Source of the DNA: an uncultured Alcanivoracaceae bacterium
GTDB taxonomy: Bacteria; Pseudomonadota; Gammaproteobacteria; Pseudomonadales; Alcanivoracaceae
Length of the DNA: 8,683 nt
NCBI GenBank assembly: GCA_937943665.1
Contig: CALEAR010000313.1
Location: forward strand, 1 to 8,683
Direction of reading: 5' to 3'
Shown here: piece by piece, positions 7,051 to 8,683 of the stretch
Layout: each line of letters begins with the position of its first letter
Position numbering within the stretch: the stretch's first letter is position 1
The notes under the pieces: model-generated
What the model was told of the DNA's origin: nothing
Database searches by the model: none
What the model saw: only the letters and a program-made list of their open reading frames with translations
Translations under genes and position numbers: made by a program

Positions 7051-8198
7051 GTGGATGCCCTCCCCACGGTTAAACGCGCAGTAACTCCATCGGAGGCATT
7101 ACGAGAATTCCCCACATCCACCGCCATTCCCTGTGCCTGCAGCGTCTCGCGCAGATTTTCAATATGAGAAAACTCAGGTGCCGTTAAATCAAAGGAAAGG
7201 CGAGATTCACGCTCATTAAATTGAAAACGCAGGGGCGTAAGTTTATCAAACTGCTGTTGCGATAAGGCCTGCGCCACCGGTGACATTAGGCTGATAAAGG
7301 CGCTTTCTTCATGCCCACTGTGCTGCAAACGTCGTAGCTGGTTTTCAAACTCACGTTGTAGCAATTGTGGGCGCGCCGCTTGAGGAAATAAGGATTGATA
7401 CAATGCCACCGCCTCTTGGTGGGCGGTTTGCGCCGCCTTGTTATAGCGTTGTGTTTGCACAAATACTAATCCTAGCATTACTAACAACACGACAGCAGCA
7501 AAAGATACCAAGGGTTGCCACTCCGTCCACCAACGCTGCTGTGCACTGCGATTCATGGGGGGAAGCTCCCCATGCAACAAGTTCATGGCGCCAGCAGTGT
7601 TATCTGCCATGTGCTGTAACAAGGTTTCATCAAGCTCATGGGTGGGCAAGGCATCAAGCTCCATGCCTAACGCATTAGCAACTGCATAAAGTTGGGCTTC
7701 AGGCACCTGAATGGCCTGAGTGTTGGAGTGTAACAGCAACACACTTGAATGATGATGCACTACAGCAGGCGCCATATGATCTATTAATAAGGCATCCACA
7801 TGTACAGCGGTTAAGTGGCAACCTGCTGCCTGAAAGTGGTTGTATAACGCAGCAAGCGCCTCACGACCACATACCGCCACAGGGTAATGCTGTGTACCTT
7901 TGGCGGCCCGTTGGTAGCTAAACCATAGGGTTTCAGCAGGCTCTAGCAAGTTTTCCTCTAGCAAATAAGGCAGTACAGAATCCATGTGGCGAGCTTGTTT
8001 ACGAGTTAAAGCCACCTCTGTGAGGGTAACATTGGCCACGGATAACACCAGTTTCACAGCGGTGCCCGCTAAAGCGGCTAACTGCTCTGCCAATGGTGCA
8101 TGAGTGATACCCTGCGCAGTGATGGCATAGCAAGGGACCTCATCTAACTCTGCTTCACCCAACACCCGTTCAGGGATATAAAGCACTGTATCAACCAT
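7047..8198 (-). CDS. gspL: Type II secretion system protein L
   Basis: A 383-residue inner-membrane protein that links the cytoplasmic ATPase GspE to the assembly platform. The cytoplasmic actin-like part (about 1-225) includes VLPYLLEENLLEPAE (75-89) and ends with NLLHGELPP (206-214), both typical of GspL. A single membrane helix lies at about 229-248. A coiled, Gln/Ala-rich linker and a periplasmic ferredoxin-like domain (about 310-383) follow. Length is near the family norm. The ATG at 8196-8198 has an AAGGAA ribosome site that overlaps the gspK stop, 12 bases upstream. The gspK-gspL-gspM order is the standard one for type II secretion clusters. Confidence 0.95.
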   Translation of the reverse strand: MVDTVLYIPERVLGEAELDEVPCYAITAQGITHAPLAEQLAALAGTAVKLVLSVANVTLTEVALTRKQARHMDSVLPYLLEENLLEPAETLWFSYQRAAKGTQHYPVAVCGREALAALYNHFQAAGCHLTAVHVDALLIDHMAPAVVHHHSSVLLLHSNTQAIQVPEAQLYAVANALGMELDALPTHELDETLLQHMADNTAGAMNLLHGELPPMNRSAQQRWWTEWQPLVSFAAVVLLVMLGLVFVQTQRYNKAAQTAHQEAVALYQSLFPQAARPQLLQREFENQLRRLQHSGHEESAFISLMSPVAQALSQQQFDKLTPLRFQFNERESRLSFDLTAPEFSHIENLRETLQAQGMAVDVGNSRNASDGVTARLTVGRAST

Positions 8199-8210
8199 TA
8201 ATTGGGTTCC

Positions 8211-8683
8211 TTATTCTTCTGATGGTTGATGGTAAAAGGGGTTACACGCCGGCTCCATGGGCATTAAGCGAGGCTGTAACTGCCGGCTATACACCTGGAT
8301 TTCCCCTGATTCTTTTCGGTTCACACGGGTCACTAATCGTTGTGTATTCTCCCCCGTGCGCACCTCAACCATGACCTGAAAATAATCCGTTCGCACCGTA
8401 AAATCCTCAAGCAGCTCATTACGTTGTTCTTCCTCAAGAGCAGCAAAGGGGCCAGAGGAAAACAGGGTATTTAGATCCTCAATGGCACCCTCTTCTCGAG
8501 TTTCTAATACGAGCTTGGTTCCCGCATCCCCTACGGTATCAGCAAAATAGGCATCAAGCACCACAGGAGCTGCGGTATTAATATTGAGTTTAGTGCCCAC
8601 AGGTAAAGCGGCAAACAAGCCCCAATAAGCAGGGTCTTCTAAGGTATCGTGTTCAAAGCTTTTCACCCCACGAAACTCTGATT
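8211..8683 (-). CDS. gspK: Type II secretion system minor pseudopilin K, C-terminal part
   Basis: Only the last ~157 residues are present; the gene runs off the right edge of the window. GspK caps the periplasmic pseudopilus tip with GspI and GspJ. The visible part includes SEFRGV, then KLNINTAAPVVLDAY, the helix-hairpin-helix-like LN-NTA block characteristic of GspK, and a C-terminal beta domain (TDYFQVMVEVRTG, then TRVNRKESGEIQVYSRQ). The GTG at 8664-8666 is only an internal in-frame codon, since the reading frame continues without a stop to 8683. Its TAA at 8211-8213 is part of the gspL ribosome site. The remaining gsp genes and the operon promoter should lie to the right. Confidence 0.93.
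   Translation of the reverse strand, partial: SEFRGVKSFEHDTLEDPAYWGLFAALPVGTKLNINTAAPVVLDAYFADTVGDAGTKLVLETREEGAIEDLNTLFSSGPFAALEEEQRNELLEDFTVRTDYFQVMVEVRTGENTQRLVTRVNRKESGEIQVYSRQLQPRLMPMEPACNPFYHQPSEE

Overview
The window looks like one end of a contig from a Gammaproteobacterium, possibly a marine hydrocarbonoclastic or related lineage. This rests on family content and moderate GC by eye, and the genus cannot be fixed from the sequence. The first 44 bases are not genomic. They match the 3' part of the Illumina TruSeq universal adapter, so the left edge is an artefact and the first gene is cut there.

Left block (+ strand, 45-2595): the proton-translocating NAD(P) transhydrogenase in its three-gene form. 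pntAA (5'-truncated, NAD(H)-binding domain I), pntAB (small membrane part of domain II) and pntB (rest of domain II plus NADP(H)-binding domain III) are 2-3 bases apart and must be co-transcribed. Together they couple the proton gradient to NADPH production. PntB carries Asn92 where the E. coli enzyme has its channel histidine.

Middle: a perfect 12-bp hairpin flanked by A and T runs (2616-2643) lies between the two convergent transcription units and should stop both.

Right block (- strand, 8683 down to 2661): a tight six-gene series. It starts with type II secretion genes gspK (5' end beyond the window), gspL and gspM. In the place where gspN often sits it continues with an unrecognised exported protein of 433 residues, a four-helix membrane protein of the DUF1461 family, and a tryptophan-rich 606-residue protein. 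The last keeps the outline of a PEP-utilising phosphotransferase (PEP synthase / rifampicin phosphotransferase type) but has lost the phosphorylatable histidine and most of the ATP-grasp domain. Gaps are 1-17 bases or small overlaps, and no other terminator is visible, so the three uncharacterised genes are probably expressed with the secretion genes. This exported + membrane + degenerate-enzyme trio is the most interesting part of the window. No tRNA, rRNA, CRISPR array, insertion sequence or other repeat was seen, and no gene-free stretch exceeds 300 bases.
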